Source: Henricia sp. BOLD:AAB3569
Taxonomy: Eukaryota; Echinodermata; Asteroidea; Spinulosida; Echinasteridae
Assembly: GCA_037783545.1 (NCBI GenBank)
Contig: JBBELK010000109.1
Span: 248,001-312,000 of the forward strand
DNA: 64,000 nucleotides
Reading direction: 5' to 3'
A model generated the notes under the pieces. The model ran no database searches. It had not been told where the DNA came from and worked only from the letters and a program-made list of their open reading frames with translations. The translations under genes and the position numbers were made by a program. Numbering within the stretch: the stretch's first letter is position 1; each line of letters starts with the position of its first letter. This document shows positions 57,101 to 62,803 of this stretch, piece by piece.

Positions 57101-60100
57101 TTTGCTTATCCAAGAATTTACTGGTTTGGTTTTCCTCCGGCTGACAAATTACACACTGTGCAAATGAGAGCATTTTAATCAATTTTGCAATGTATTCGAT
57201 TTTATTGTACCAAATTCAGGGGAAAAAAGTATCAATTAATATAATCGAATAAAGTGCAGTATCAATGTAAACACTCTTGTTCATGCAGTGTATAATTTTT
57301 CAGGGAACTCGGAATGACCAAAACAGGAAAGTCCTGGAAACAAGACTAGTGATTAGTACGTATACCATAAGCTATGTGGGTTTTTTTTAAATCGCTCGCA
57401 AACATTTTTTTGTTTACCATTCAACACAAAAACCATGCAGGAATTTATTTGTAGTTTTCTGAAGTATTATTGCGTGTATGCATGTAGCTGAGAATTCTGC
57501 AAGACAGTTTATCAACATCATTCTTTAGCTAATACCGGTAGCTAAGCTATGTAATGCTGCTGTTCCTGTTTTTCAAAGTTTTTCAATTTGTCTTAAACCA
57601 ACCTTCTTGAAAGTTGAATGTTGAAGATTACACTTACCGAAGCTTAAAGGCACAGGCTCGTCATTCCTGCCACGAAATACGCAGCTCCATAGCAAAGACA
57701 TGGAGCTGCGTATTTCGTGGCACGAATTTTGCCTCACGCGCGCATTGACGAGCCTCTGCCTTTTAATGTCTCAATTTTAATTAAAGAAACAATTTGTTAC
57801 AAATTCTGATCAACTTCTCAACTCACTAAAGTTTCGTCTGCAGGTTAATAGTGCAGGGATATACGCCTATTATTAATGCCTTTCGATGTTAAATTTAAGC
57901 AGTTACGCCCTAATAGTGCAGCAGATAAGTGAATATTTGAGGGGAATCGTTCACGTGGATACAAACACCAAATTTATTTTTATTTATTTATTTATTTATA
58001 TACGCAATCCAACAGCGGAGGACCGCCAATTACAGGAATGGGAGCAAGTGTGGTTGAGTGCCTTGCTCAAGGGCACAGGTGCCACAACCCGTCACGGACA
58101 GGAATCGAACCTACATTCTAGTACTAACACAGGAACTTAAGTTCGACGCACTAGACCGCTCGGCCATAACACCCCAAATTTTGCATGGATATCCCTCTTG
58201 GACCACTTATTTGGAAAAGCCTGTTAGCCACTTGAAAATTCAAAATGGCCGCCATTTTTTCAAGATGGCCGCCTTGTCGACATAGAATTGTGTTTTGACC
58301 TCATAAACTGTCAGAGATTCGTCCAGTTTGAATGATCTTGGAATCCATTAATTTGTTTTATCAATTATTAACAATTATGAAACATGTATGAACACCGTGT
58401 GGTAAGGAGCCACTGGGGCAGGGTGCGCCACTCTGTCTGAATTGCATGCTCTTTGAGTACTAGTCTCGTGGCCAGACCTGCTGGGGATGCTCGCCCAACA
58501 CGTCTGGAGATTTGCTATGAGAACTCATCGCTGATTGGTTGGCGTCCGCACCGAATTTCGGTGCGGGACCCCTGCGAAGCTTTTGGCTCATTATTATAAG
58601 CACCGCGGTAAAGCTCGGAAGGCTGCACACACACCAATATCAAAACACACCTAATCAAAACACACACCTAATCAAAACACCAAATAGTCATTAAATAAAA
58701 AAGGGCACTCGCCCACATTACATTACAGTTTCGCCATGAGACTACCCGAGAACCTGCACTTCTGAGGATTTTTAAGACGCGCAGCTCTGGAGGTCAGCTC
58801 TTGGACCTAGAGGAAATCACTTAAAGGGCCCATGATTTGGGATTTTTATCAATAAAATCTAAGCTATAAAACCACTCTACTCAGTTAGTCATAACAAATC
58901 CTATTTGGAGCTTGTTTTATTTATTGCATATTCATGACCTAGGTCATGATGTCACAAGAGGCAAACACAGGAAAATCATACTCAACTGTGCACGAACGAT
59001 TCCATTTTTCTAAAACTTCCTGGAAATGTTGAAATACATGCTGTTTAAGTTTGTTTTTCATGTTGCCTGTTGTAAGACATGACAAAATTTGCCTCAAGTC
59101 CAACTTTAAATCTTATGTGTTTTCTGAACTTTTCCCTTCCGTCTTCCTTAAGTGATGTGCTGTTTGGAGATTTATTGCAATGAAATCTTCAAAGTTGAAA
59201 AGTCTACCTTTTTATTGATTTTACATCCAAACGAACAATAGTAAGTAGTCTGTCATATGAAGAAAAGATTAGGCACACAGTTGTTTAGCATGTCATGGGC
59301 CCTTTGAGGAGAAGTCTTAAAAGTGATTGGTCGATAATTGCCTTGTTAATCACAAGATGATTGTATTCAAGAAACTTCTGTTCTTATCAGGAATTGGCAT
59401 TATAGGAAACTTTTTATGGGAAAGGATACACCAAATGCCTTTCCTTGTCTTTTATTGTCGCCCCTAACTACCATAGCGTGCTGCTAAAAGGTGCTGTCAC
59501 ACCATAAGGCGGTGCTCTAAAGGGTGCCTTCCCACCATAGCACGCAGATAAAGGGGGCTGTCACACCATAAGAGGCCACTAAAGGACGCGTTCCTTCCAT
59601 AGGGGACAGTTAAAAGATGTTGTCACTCCATCAAACATTGGTAAATTGCTTCTTCGCACCATAGCACGCACCTAAATGGTGCTATCATAACACAAGGCGC
59701 TGCTAAAGGGCGCCATCACACAATAGCGCGCGGCCAAAGGGGTGCTATCATACCATAAGGCGCCGATAAAGCTCGCCTTCCCACCATATGCCCTACGTCT
59801 AAAGGGTGCTGTTACTCCATAAGATTCCGCTAAGTGCGCCTTCCCATAGGGCGTGGCTAAAGGGTGCCGTTCCACCAAAAGATGCCGCGAAAGTGTGGTG
59901 TGCCCTTGCACCATGGGGTGCAGCCTAGGGTGCTGTTACACGATAAGTTGCCGCTAAATGGCGCCATACCAACATAGCGTGCCAGTAACACCATACGGCG
60001 CTTCCAAATGGTGCCTTCCCACCACAGCGTGCTGCTAAAGGGTGACGTCACACCATCTTCCCACCATAGGGCATGGCTAAAGGGTGCTGTCACACCATAA

Positions 60101-62232
60101 GGTGCTGCTAAAGGGCGCCTTTCCACCATAGGGCACGGCTAAAGGGTGCTGCTTCGCCATAAGATACCGCTTACGGGCGCCATACCAACATAGCGTGGGA
60201 CTAAAGGGTAGCGGTAACACCATAAGATGCTGCTAAGGTGTGCCCTTCCAAATAAGGCGCGGCTAAAGGGTGCTATTACACGATCAGATGCTGAAGTGTG
60301 CCCTTCCACCATAGGGCGCGGCTAAAGCTTCGGTGCTGTTAGAAAGGGCGCCATTCCATCATAACGTGCCAGTAACACTATAAGGCACTGCCAAAGGGTG
60401 CCTCCACACCACACTGTGCTGATACGGGTACTGTCCTATCATAATGCGCCGCTAAATGACACCTTCCCACCATAGGGTGCAGCTAAAGTGGGCTCAGCCT
60501 GGTAGCATCGTAAGGCACTGCTAACGGGTGCCTTCCCACCATAGGAGACAGCTAAAGGTTGCTGTGTTACACCATAAGATGCCGCTTAAAGGGTGACATA
60601 CCAACATAGCGCGCGACTGAAGGGTGCCAGTAACACCATAAGGCGCTGTCAAAGGCGGCGCCTTCCCACCATAGCGTGCTGCTCAGTGGTGTTGTCACAC
60701 CATCTTACCACCATAGGACCTGGCTAAAGGGTGCTGTCATACCACAAGGCACTGCTAAAAGGCGCTTTCCCACCACAGGTGCGGCTAAGGGGTACTGCTA
60801 CACCATAAGATGCCGCTTAACCCGAGCCTAACCTTAGGCCAACCCCCAAAAGTACACAAGCCCCGCCCCGCCCCACTCCAAAATCATGCAGTGGTAAATG
60901 GCGACTGTTTACTCTGCGTAATTGAAATTTTGCTGGGGATTATTTGGACTGAAAGGTATTTGTTGTGTTCATAAATTATGTACACAACTAATCGCTGACC
61001 CAGACAAACTGTATTATGATAATACATTTTGTCTGAGTCAGCAATTAGTTGAACACAGCTGTTGTTTGCATACAGGATCAGACTAAGAAAGCATGGGTGA
61101 TTGATTGTGTGGCAAACCAAGTGCGGCATCACAAGGGGATCAGGTTTTGTACACAGTTCAATGAGGATTCTCTAAAGGCCCTGCTTTCTGTGGCCGAAGG
61201 GTGAACCCCGGATTAAAGGTGACAGCACAGGCTTAAATTAGAAGAGTTGATAGAGGAATACCTTGGGTTTGAGCTTTATCAGCCAAACAAAAGTTTAGTA
61301 ATTAACAAAAACTGCAAATCTGTACTACGACAACGTTATGCACCTATAAATTGTCCCCCCCCCCCCCCCCGCGCTGCCCCACCCCCACCCCTAGGTGGGG
61401 GTTTGGTTACGTTTTTCATGCCCCAGGGTGGGGCATTTGACTCATTTCTTGTGCATTTTTTGTGCACCCGAGGGTGGGGATTTTTGTCACCTAAATGTTG
61501 CCCCAGGGGTGGGGATTTTGTCACGCAAAAAGTGACAATCCCCACCTCTTAGGTGGGGTAGCCCGGGGGAAGGAGGGGTGGGGGAAACAATTGATAGGTG
61601 CATTACCATCGAAGATCGGAGGGTTAAGGGAACTAATCAACCAACAATTTTGGACAGAAGCCACCGAGGAAATTTAGAATTATAAATTCAGCTTCTAGAG
61701 GATCTAAAACATACAATTGGATTCCAAGATCATTCAAATCGGACAATTATCTGGCATTTTATGAGGTCATGACAGAAGGATATGGTGGAGATTTTTAAAA
61801 ATGGCGGCCATCTTGAATTTTCAAATGGCTAACGGGCTTTTCCAAAAAAAGTGGCCCAAGAGGGATATACATTCAAAATATGGTGCTTATATCCAGTTTT
61901 GAAAGATTGTTTCACTTATCTGCTGTACTATAACAAGAACATTAACAGTAGGCCTATACTTTTGTTATTAAAGAGGTAGGCCTAACTATTAACCTTAGTT
62001 TCTATAGTAGCCTATAGGCCTAATTATAGCCTAACGTTAACTAAGAAGTTAGGCCTAGGCCTAAATTAGCCTAGGCCTAGATCATGTAGATAATTTCTCT
62101 GTGTTATCACTGACCGTGCTTTTCATCCCCGCGGGCGTAGACATCCATGTGTAGGACGTCAACGCAAAGTATGAACAAAACCGCCAACTGAATTTGAAGA
62201 ATTCGGGTAGCACATCCATCATCACCAGGCAT
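33366..62232 (-). CDS. ADAM10: ADAM10/Kuzbanian-type metalloprotease (twelve exons seen)
   Basis: Exons in transcript order: 62232-62115, 56849-56723, 54378-54248, 52490-51825, 50999-50769, 49041-48887, 48390-48225, 43976-43811, 37969-37757, 36423-36324, 34335-34230, 33472-33366. Phases agree at every junction except the gap after 43811. Layout: signal peptide (residues about 10-33), prodomain to about 273, metalloprotease with HEIGHAFGS-L-HD (His 467, 471, 477; Glu 468), Met-turn N-Y-I-M-H, disintegrin CGNG and ECDCG, a cysteine-rich part with L-Q-E-C-T-C and G-T-A-C-N-N-Y-T-G-Y-C-D, then a membrane segment. These match ADAM10 better than ADAM17. Known role of the family: cell-surface shedding of Notch, Delta and other type I proteins. 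One disintegrin exon and the cytoplasmic tail were not found. Confidence 0.9.
33473..34229 (-). other. ADAM10 intron
   Basis: Contains an open frame of about 70 codons (33993-34205, Arg-rich) without similarity or a usable junction. Otherwise AT-rich. Confidence 0.4.
34230..34335 (-). CDS. ADAM10: ADAM10 exon: stalk
   Basis: Acceptor AACTTACAG, donor GTGAGT. The split Gly then Y-C-D-L-Q-G-L-C is the conserved last cysteine pair before the stalk. Ends N-W-I-K-R-N plus TG. Confidence 0.88.
34509..34904. mobile_element. PIF/Harbinger-like MITE, GGGCGTGTTTG ends, copy 1
   Basis: Ends GGGCGTGTTTGTTTC and GAAACAAACACGCCC with target TTA on both sides (34506-34508, 34905-34907). The interior is rich in GATCTGAATC-type motifs. 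Copy 2 is at 62655-62803. Confidence 0.82.
35385..35690 (+). repeat. Dispersed repeat family R1
   Basis: Reads AAAAGTGTTGATAGCAATAA, TGTCTGCAGACAACTTTT (a hairpin) and TTTTCTGAAGTATTACTGC. Confidence 0.7.
35770..36080 (+). repeat. Dispersed repeat family R1, adjacent second copy
   Basis: Follows the copy at 35385 at a distance of about 80 bases in the same orientation, with the same motif order. Confidence 0.7.
36324..36423 (-). CDS. ADAM10: ADAM10 exon: cysteine-rich region
   Basis: Acceptor TGTTTACAG, donor GTGCAT. Encodes F-L-N-N-C-M-P-A-A-A-F-G to K-Q-P-G-T-A-C-N-N-Y-T. The last part corresponds to the Q-P-G-S-P-C-N-D region of ADAM10. Phases match both neighbours. Confidence 0.87.
36424..37756 (-). 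other. ADAM10 intron
   Basis: AT-rich, with GACTCGGACTCGAGTCC-like simple repeats near 36624 and a SINE at 37310-37500. No other exon recognised. Confidence 0.4.
37310..37500 (+). repeat. tRNA-headed SINE family S2, copy 1
   Basis: ACAGCTCAATTGGTAGGGCATCT (A-box type) follows GAGGAACAACTGCAATA. The same pairing is found at 55415-55650. Confidence 0.6.
37757..37969 (-). CDS. ADAM10: ADAM10 exon: disintegrin end and cysteine-rich region
   Basis: Acceptor AACTCAAG, donor GTATTT. It is 71 codons in phase 0: A-E-C-P-Q-P, K-R-C-L-H-G-R-C-I, G-L-Q-E-C-T-C and C-Q-L-C-C-Q, all aligned with ADAM10. The preceding segment, with its C-C and two more cysteines, is missing between here and 43811. Confidence 0.9.
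39489..40922 (-). CDS. Penelope-like reverse transcriptase and GIY-YIG endonuclease
   Basis: An open frame of 477 codons. Contains I-M-V-S-F-D-V-E-S-L-F-T (RT block A), G-T-S-M-G-S-P-L-S-P, L-R-Y-V-D-D-T-F (catalytic YVDD) and F-L-D-V-K-I, then G-V-Y-R-I-P-C-E-C-G-K-V-Y-I-G-E-T-G-R, the GIY-YIG nuclease. The first 20 codons are read in a shifted frame: the true protein continues upstream through a frameshift near 40863, so the listed start is not natural. The element is damaged but much of the frame survives, suggesting moderate age. Confidence 0.85.
   Translation of the reverse strand: MPPIIWSTQDPQTRYPLTSHIVASRGGPTYNTAKHLTKILQPLVGKTPHHVTNSEQFVRLIQHITLQPNDIMVSFDVESLFTNVPTGDACLIAKKRLQHDPTLCERTALSPAQIHDLLLTCVASTGLRWRDKFFEQTAGTSMGSPLSPVLADLFMEEFEITALLTADHRPSTWLRYVDDTFIIWPHGPHELKGFLDQLNNMHPSIKFTMEQELDNSISFLDVKISRRLDGTLGHAVYRKPTQTDRYLHSSSFHHPRIKSSVTRALVQRAYTICDQEHLQEELHHIFTALQRNGYKKNQVKTQYPKTADCRVAYTQSQPITYKALVCLPYIGIASHKIQRIIHQAKIKVYQSSTRKLQGTIQTNKDKQDHKAGVYRIPCECGKVYIGETGRDLPTRLKEHRAHGRRGEYEKSSIVKHSHNEDHIIDWEAAQLIAPIDRWHPRRIREAIEIHKHNTVPQNISNIWHSLLSNQTDGSPIP
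40923..41697 (-). pseudogene. Penelope-like element, N-terminal part, frame-broken
   Basis: The minus frame 41101-41640 reads L-S-L-G-M-N-F-A-R-P-P-K and D-V-R-N-Q-I-Y-Q-V-L, a typical N-terminal region. It breaks near 41140 and again before the RT frame, where P-R-L-F-G-Q-P-K-I-H-K-P is visible out of frame. Beyond 41630 the frame runs into the inverted copy and is chimeric. Confidence 0.65.
41630..42227 (+). pseudogene. Inverted C-terminal copy of the Penelope-like element
   Basis: On the + strand it repeats Y-T-I-C-D-Q-E-H-L-Q-E-E-L-H-H to the GIY-YIG segment (G-V-Y-R-I-P-C-E-C-G) and the last codons. It has one frameshift near 41850 and a deletion around 42050. It is very close in sequence to the minus copy. 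Confidence 0.85.
42321..42390 (+). ncRNA. Hammerhead-like ribozyme motif in Penelope terminal repeat
   Basis: CTGAAGA at 42340-42346 fits the CUGANGA core. A stem GAACAG/CTGTTC with a short loop follows, then GAAAC at 42366-42370. Hammerheads are known in Penelope-like terminal repeats. The base after the core (C) does not pair ideally, so activity is uncertain. The opposite element end lacks this segment. Confidence 0.45.
42461..43444 (-). other. ADAM10 intron, no gene seen
   Basis: GACTAATT-rich sequence to about 42710, then ordinary AT-rich sequence. CTATCGCAAGCCATGCC at 42876 recurs inverted near 38240. The missing disintegrin exon was sought here without success. Confidence 0.4.
43445..43740 (+). 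repeat. Dispersed repeat family R1
   Basis: Starts CTAAAAGTGTTGATAG and includes TTGTCTGCAGACAATTTTT. Interrupted by a poly-C tract at 43593-43611. Confidence 0.7.
43811..43976 (-). CDS. ADAM10: ADAM10 exon 8: disintegrin domain
   Basis: Acceptor TGATTTAG, donor GTAGGA. Encodes P-Y-C-G-N-G-L-V-E-D-G-E-E-C-D-C-G and D-G-C-C-T-P, the disintegrin start. Ends in phase 2 after C-AG, which no found exon completes. Confidence 0.9.
44645..44787 (+). repeat. Two-copy 72-base tandem repeat inside DIRS element
   Basis: GGAAGCTACCGACAACA to AGGCCTTCCCATGAAGTC is repeated once. It is followed at 44870-45015 by three imperfect units of about 50 bases with GGGAAAGCGG and CTTGCCC. Confidence 0.7.
45985..47480 (+). 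pseudogene. DIRS RNase H end and tyrosine recombinase remnant
   Basis: One frame reads M-S-R-N-F-N-D-R-K-Q and F-Q-P-S-V-N-L-F-T-S (near 46050), like the end of the DIRS RNase H. About 46880 has L-L-T-L-V-A-L-V-T-A-G-R-C-S-S-L-A-A-L-D, with the recombinase arginine, and 47207 has A-R-W-L-K-T-V-M-V-A-S-G-I-D-A-S-H-F-K-A-H. Several stops and frameshifts separate them, so it is not functional. Confidence 0.72.
48225..48390 (-). CDS. ADAM10: ADAM10 exon 7: third zinc His and Met-turn
   Basis: Acceptor TTTTTACCAG, donor GTAGGT. Starts H-D-P-P-T-R-E-C-S-P-S-G and continues G-N-Y-I-M-H-S-Q-A-T with the Met-turn, then F-R-F-S-S-C-S. A GTAACT after Lys/Gln at 48345 could be mistaken for a donor, but reading on gives the conserved Met-turn. 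Confidence 0.92.
48480..48720. mobile_element. Penelope-like terminal fragment with inverted hammerhead-like arms
   Basis: CTGAAGACAAACAGAATG to CACTGTTCAAAATC (48633) resembles the hammerhead-like unit at 42340. Its complement lies at 48550-48582. It ends ACATGGTGCTACCG like the full element. The core GAAA is mutated (CAAAA). Confidence 0.6.
48887..49041 (-). CDS. ADAM10: ADAM10 exon 6: zinc-binding HEIGH motif
   Basis: Acceptor CCTTCCAG, donor GTGAGT. Ends V-L-H-E-I-G-H-A-F-G-S-L. H467, E468 and H471 are the catalytic zinc-site residues. The third His is the first residue of the next exon. Confidence 0.95.
49234..50104 (+). mobile_element. 5'-truncated LINE (non-LTR retrotransposon)
   Basis: The + strand carries the end of a reverse transcriptase: F-C-Y-L-G-S-T-V-S-L-D-E-E-I, I-G-K-A-A-T-R-F-G-K-L, then in shifted frames V-L-N-R-R-R-M-R-W-L-G-H-V and P-K-Q-L-L-F-G-E-L. 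Frames break several times. AGGTAAGGTGCCAGAC flanks both ends (49218-49233, 50105-50120), a 16-bp target duplication, and the 3' end is AAATAAAAAAG. It lies within the ADAM10 GC-AG intron. Confidence 0.85.
50190..50440 (+). repeat. Dispersed repeat family R1
   Basis: Contains a 43-base internal duplication (CTGTAAGAAATCAACT(G/A)GAG at 50269 and 50312), which distinguishes this copy. Confidence 0.65.
50769..50999 (-). CDS. ADAM10: ADAM10 exon 5: metalloprotease domain, GC donor
   Basis: Acceptor TTCTCACAG. Encodes E-E-F-L-D-D-F to A-Y-C-I-G-L-V-F-T-Y-R-D-F then L-G-L-A-W-M-G-Y, a strong ADAM10 match. The exon must end at GGAG (50769) for the frame to join G-G-I-C-Q-E-P in exon 6. The intron then begins GCGAGT. 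A GT two bases further would break the frame. Confidence 0.9.
51000..51824 (-). other. ADAM10 intron, no repeat recognised
   Basis: AT-rich, no coding signal and no family match in the window. Confidence 0.4.
51825..52490 (-). CDS. ADAM10: ADAM10 exon 4: prodomain to start of catalytic domain
   Basis: A large 666-base exon with acceptor GTTGCAACAG and donor GTAAGA. Contains I-I-N-G-T-F-D-G-I-I and F-H-S-V-I-Y, as in ADAM10. It then has a basic cluster H-P-K-R-R (about residues 269-273) where the proprotein convertase site is expected, and C-M-L-H-V-V-V-D-H-T-F-F at the start of the protease domain. A second basic cluster, G-R-K-R-H, is near residue 223. Confidence 0.9.
52545..52890 (+). repeat. 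Dispersed repeat R3, uninterrupted copy
   Basis: Same motif order as 9440-9735 and 10492 onward, without the MITE. It shows the state before insertion (GATCTGGATACGCTCC). Confidence 0.65.
53693..54108 (+). repeat. 208-bp tandem duplication
   Basis: 53693-53900 and 53901-54108 are almost identical (the only difference I noticed is TGCTTTC against TGATTTC). A recent duplication. It includes one end of a mariner-like MITE (TTAAGTTTCTTTTGACTTTC). Confidence 0.92.
54118..54153 (+). repeat. Poly-C tract followed by A-rich tract
   Basis: About 36 C in a row, then TAAAAAAAAAATAATA. Likely to be length-variable or an assembly weak point. Confidence 0.9.
54248..54378 (-). CDS. ADAM10: ADAM10 exon 3: prodomain
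   Basis: Acceptor TTTAACAG, donor GTGAGT. Encodes V-L-H-I-Q-L-S-P-Y-S to G-K-V-N-G. It is less conserved than its neighbours but fits by phase and position. The intron on its lower-coordinate side holds a 208-bp tandem duplication and a poly-C tract. Confidence 0.82.
55415..55650 (+). repeat. tRNA-headed SINE family S2, copy 2
   Basis: ATAACTCAATTGGTAGGGC (A box) and GCGGTTCGAA plus CTTCGAATCCC (B-box like) follow GTGGGGAACAACTGCAATA, as at 37310-37500. Confidence 0.65.
56160..56450 (+). repeat. Diverged GGGCGAC-family repeat
   Basis: Motifs AAAACCATC(T/A)TTTATTAGGTC, GGTGTCAATT and CCGACAATTTTGTGG parallel those at 3157-3680. Confidence 0.55.
56723..56849 (-). CDS. ADAM10: ADAM10 exon 2: prodomain start
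   Basis: Acceptor GTGCGCAG, donor GTACGT. Encodes Q-Y-K-L-N-K-F-I-Y-H-F-E-P-L-N-Y, closely matching the ADAM10 segment that follows the signal peptide, and ends F-T-A-Y-G-R. Its 41 whole codons plus two at each end agree with exons 1 and 3. Confidence 0.88.
56965..57060 (-). repeat. tRNA-derived SINE fragment, minus orientation
   Basis: On the - strand, CTCAGGTTCAAATCCCGATG is a B box, preceded by GTAGCATCTGTCCGGTGC. Related to the SINE at 7410. Confidence 0.55.
57385..57600 (+). repeat. Dispersed repeat family R1
   Basis: Reads TTACCATTCAACACAAAAACC, TTTTCTGAAGTATTATTGC and AGACAGTTTATCAACATCA. Confidence 0.65.
57648..57762. mobile_element. TTAA-flanked hairpin MITE, copy 3
   Basis: A shorter (115 bp) copy with the same ends and centre. 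TTAA at 57644-57647 and 57763-57766. The centre is inverted relative to the other copies (CCATAGCAAAGACATGG). Confidence 0.82.
57978..58178 (-). repeat. tRNA-derived SINE in left arm
   Basis: On the - strand, TTATGGCCGAGCGGTCTAG (A box) and GGTTCGATTCCTGTCCG (B box) are followed by CCTTGAGCAAGGCACTCAAC and a (TAAA)n tail. A full SINE of Leu/Ser-tRNA type. Confidence 0.8.
58822..59310. mobile_element. MITE with AAAGGGCCCATGA ends
   Basis: Ends AAAGGGCCCATGATTTG and GTCATGGGCCCTTT. The interior (ACATGTTGCCTGTTG-type and CTTAAGTGATGTGCTG) is the inverse of parts of 7866-8436. Confidence 0.65.
59460..60830 (+). repeat. Satellite array, about 60-65-base units
   Basis: More than twenty imperfect units of the pattern CCATA(A/G)GGCGC(T/G)GCTAAAGG GTGC(T/C), alternating between CTGTCACACCATAAG and CTTCCCACCATAGGG half-units. 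It lies in ADAM10 intron 1. Confidence 0.9.
60978..61056. repeat. Hairpin next to the orphan exon
   Basis: CAACTAATCGCTGACCCAGA pairs with TCTGAGTCAGCAATTAGTTG around TATTATGATAATA. The stem ends about 20 bases before the exon acceptor. Confidence 0.75.
61076..61204 (+). CDS. Orphan terminal coding exon, unknown protein
   Basis: Acceptor GTTTGCATACAG ends at 61075. Then come 42 codons (D-Q-T-K-K-A-W-V-I-D-C-V-A-N-Q-V-R-H-H-K ... S-L-K-A-L-L-S-V-A-E-G) and TGA. The composition is protein-like, and W-V-I-D-C recalls the last helix of BRCT domains, but that is too short to call. No upstream exon was found. It may be the last exon of a nested gene on the + strand or a fragment captured by the surrounding inverted-repeat element. 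Confidence 0.4.
   Translation, partial: DQTKKAWVIDCVANQVRHHKGIRFCTQFNEDSLKALLSVAEG
61339..61602. mobile_element. PIF/Harbinger-like G-rich MITE, copy 2
   Basis: Ends TGCACCTATAAATTG and CAATTGATAGGTGCA, target TTA at 61336-61338 and 61603-61605. Opposite orientation to the copy at 15551, with the same GGTGGGGATTT interior. Confidence 0.85.
62115..62232 (-). CDS. ADAM10: ADAM10 exon 1: start and signal peptide
   Basis: ATG at 62232 is the first after an in-frame TAG (62242-62244). The 39 residues include the hydrophobic core I-Q-L-A-V-L-F-I-L-C-V and end R-G-D-E-K-H. The donor is GTCAGT at 62114 with one G over, which joins to GA at 56849 to give Gly-Gln-Tyr, as at the mature N terminus of ADAM10. 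The phase fit and signal peptide make this start likely. Confidence 0.75.
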
Positions 62233-62241
62233 CACGAACAG

Positions 62242-62397
62242 CTACCGGTCGGCCGAGATGACAGGCCGAACAATGTACGACCGCAGGCCGGACTGAGTCG
62301 AGCGGTACAGCTCGATGACAATGTCGAAAAACGTTCGCCCAAGACTTCCAAATGTGAGGTTTTCACAGCCTTTACACCGACCAGCAGTTAACTCCAT
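62242..62397 (-). promoter_or_regulatory. Upstream ORF in the ADAM10 leader region
   Basis: ATG at 62397 opens 51 codons (M-E-L-T-A-G-R-C-K-G-C...) ending at TAG 62244, nine bases before the main ATG and in the same frame. If transcribed in the leader it could restrain translation. Transcript extent is not known. Confidence 0.4.
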
Positions 62398-62654
62398 GAG
62401 CGTACTAACGAAATCAGCCTCTTACATTTCCCCCTTTTCTCCAAAAACAAAACAAAAAGGAAACATGCGACAAAATGCCGCTAAAAGTACATTTGAACTC
62501 GCGATATGTCAACAAACAGCTAGCTCCCTCTAGTTGCTAGCTTTGCACGCGCGCGCGCGCGCCGCGTACGTCCAACGTAACATATTAGCGCATGCGCAGA
62601 AACTGTTTTTACCCATCTTTCATTGCGACAAACCTTTGGCGTTTTCGAAACTAC

Positions 62655-62803
62655 GGGCGTGTTTGTTTCGGACGGAACCAGATTCAGATCTGCGCAGATC
62701 CAATTCATGTGACTTGAATTCCTAGTCGAGAGCAGTTACGTTTGTTTCTGCACGTAAAATAACTCGGGATCTGGATTCGGATCTGTCGTAAACAAACACG
62801 CCC
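62655..62803. mobile_element. PIF/Harbinger-like MITE, GGGCGTGTTTG ends, copy 2
   Basis: A short (149 bp) relative of 34509-34904 with ends GGGCGTGTTTGTTTC and AACAAACACGCCC. TTA follows the right end, but the left flank is CTAC, so the target duplication is imperfect. Confidence 0.75.

Larger units (their letters stand above)
57896..61930. mobile_element. Long-range inverted repeat enclosing satellite and orphan exon
   Basis: Left arm 57896-58380 and right arm 61690-61930 are complementary: CAGCAGATAAGTGAA, ATATCCCTCTTGG, AAATGGCCGCCAT and GAATGATCTTGGAATCCA occur in inverse order in the other arm. A SINE interrupts the left arm. The ends could be those of a single 4-kb element or two separate insertions. 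Confidence 0.65.
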
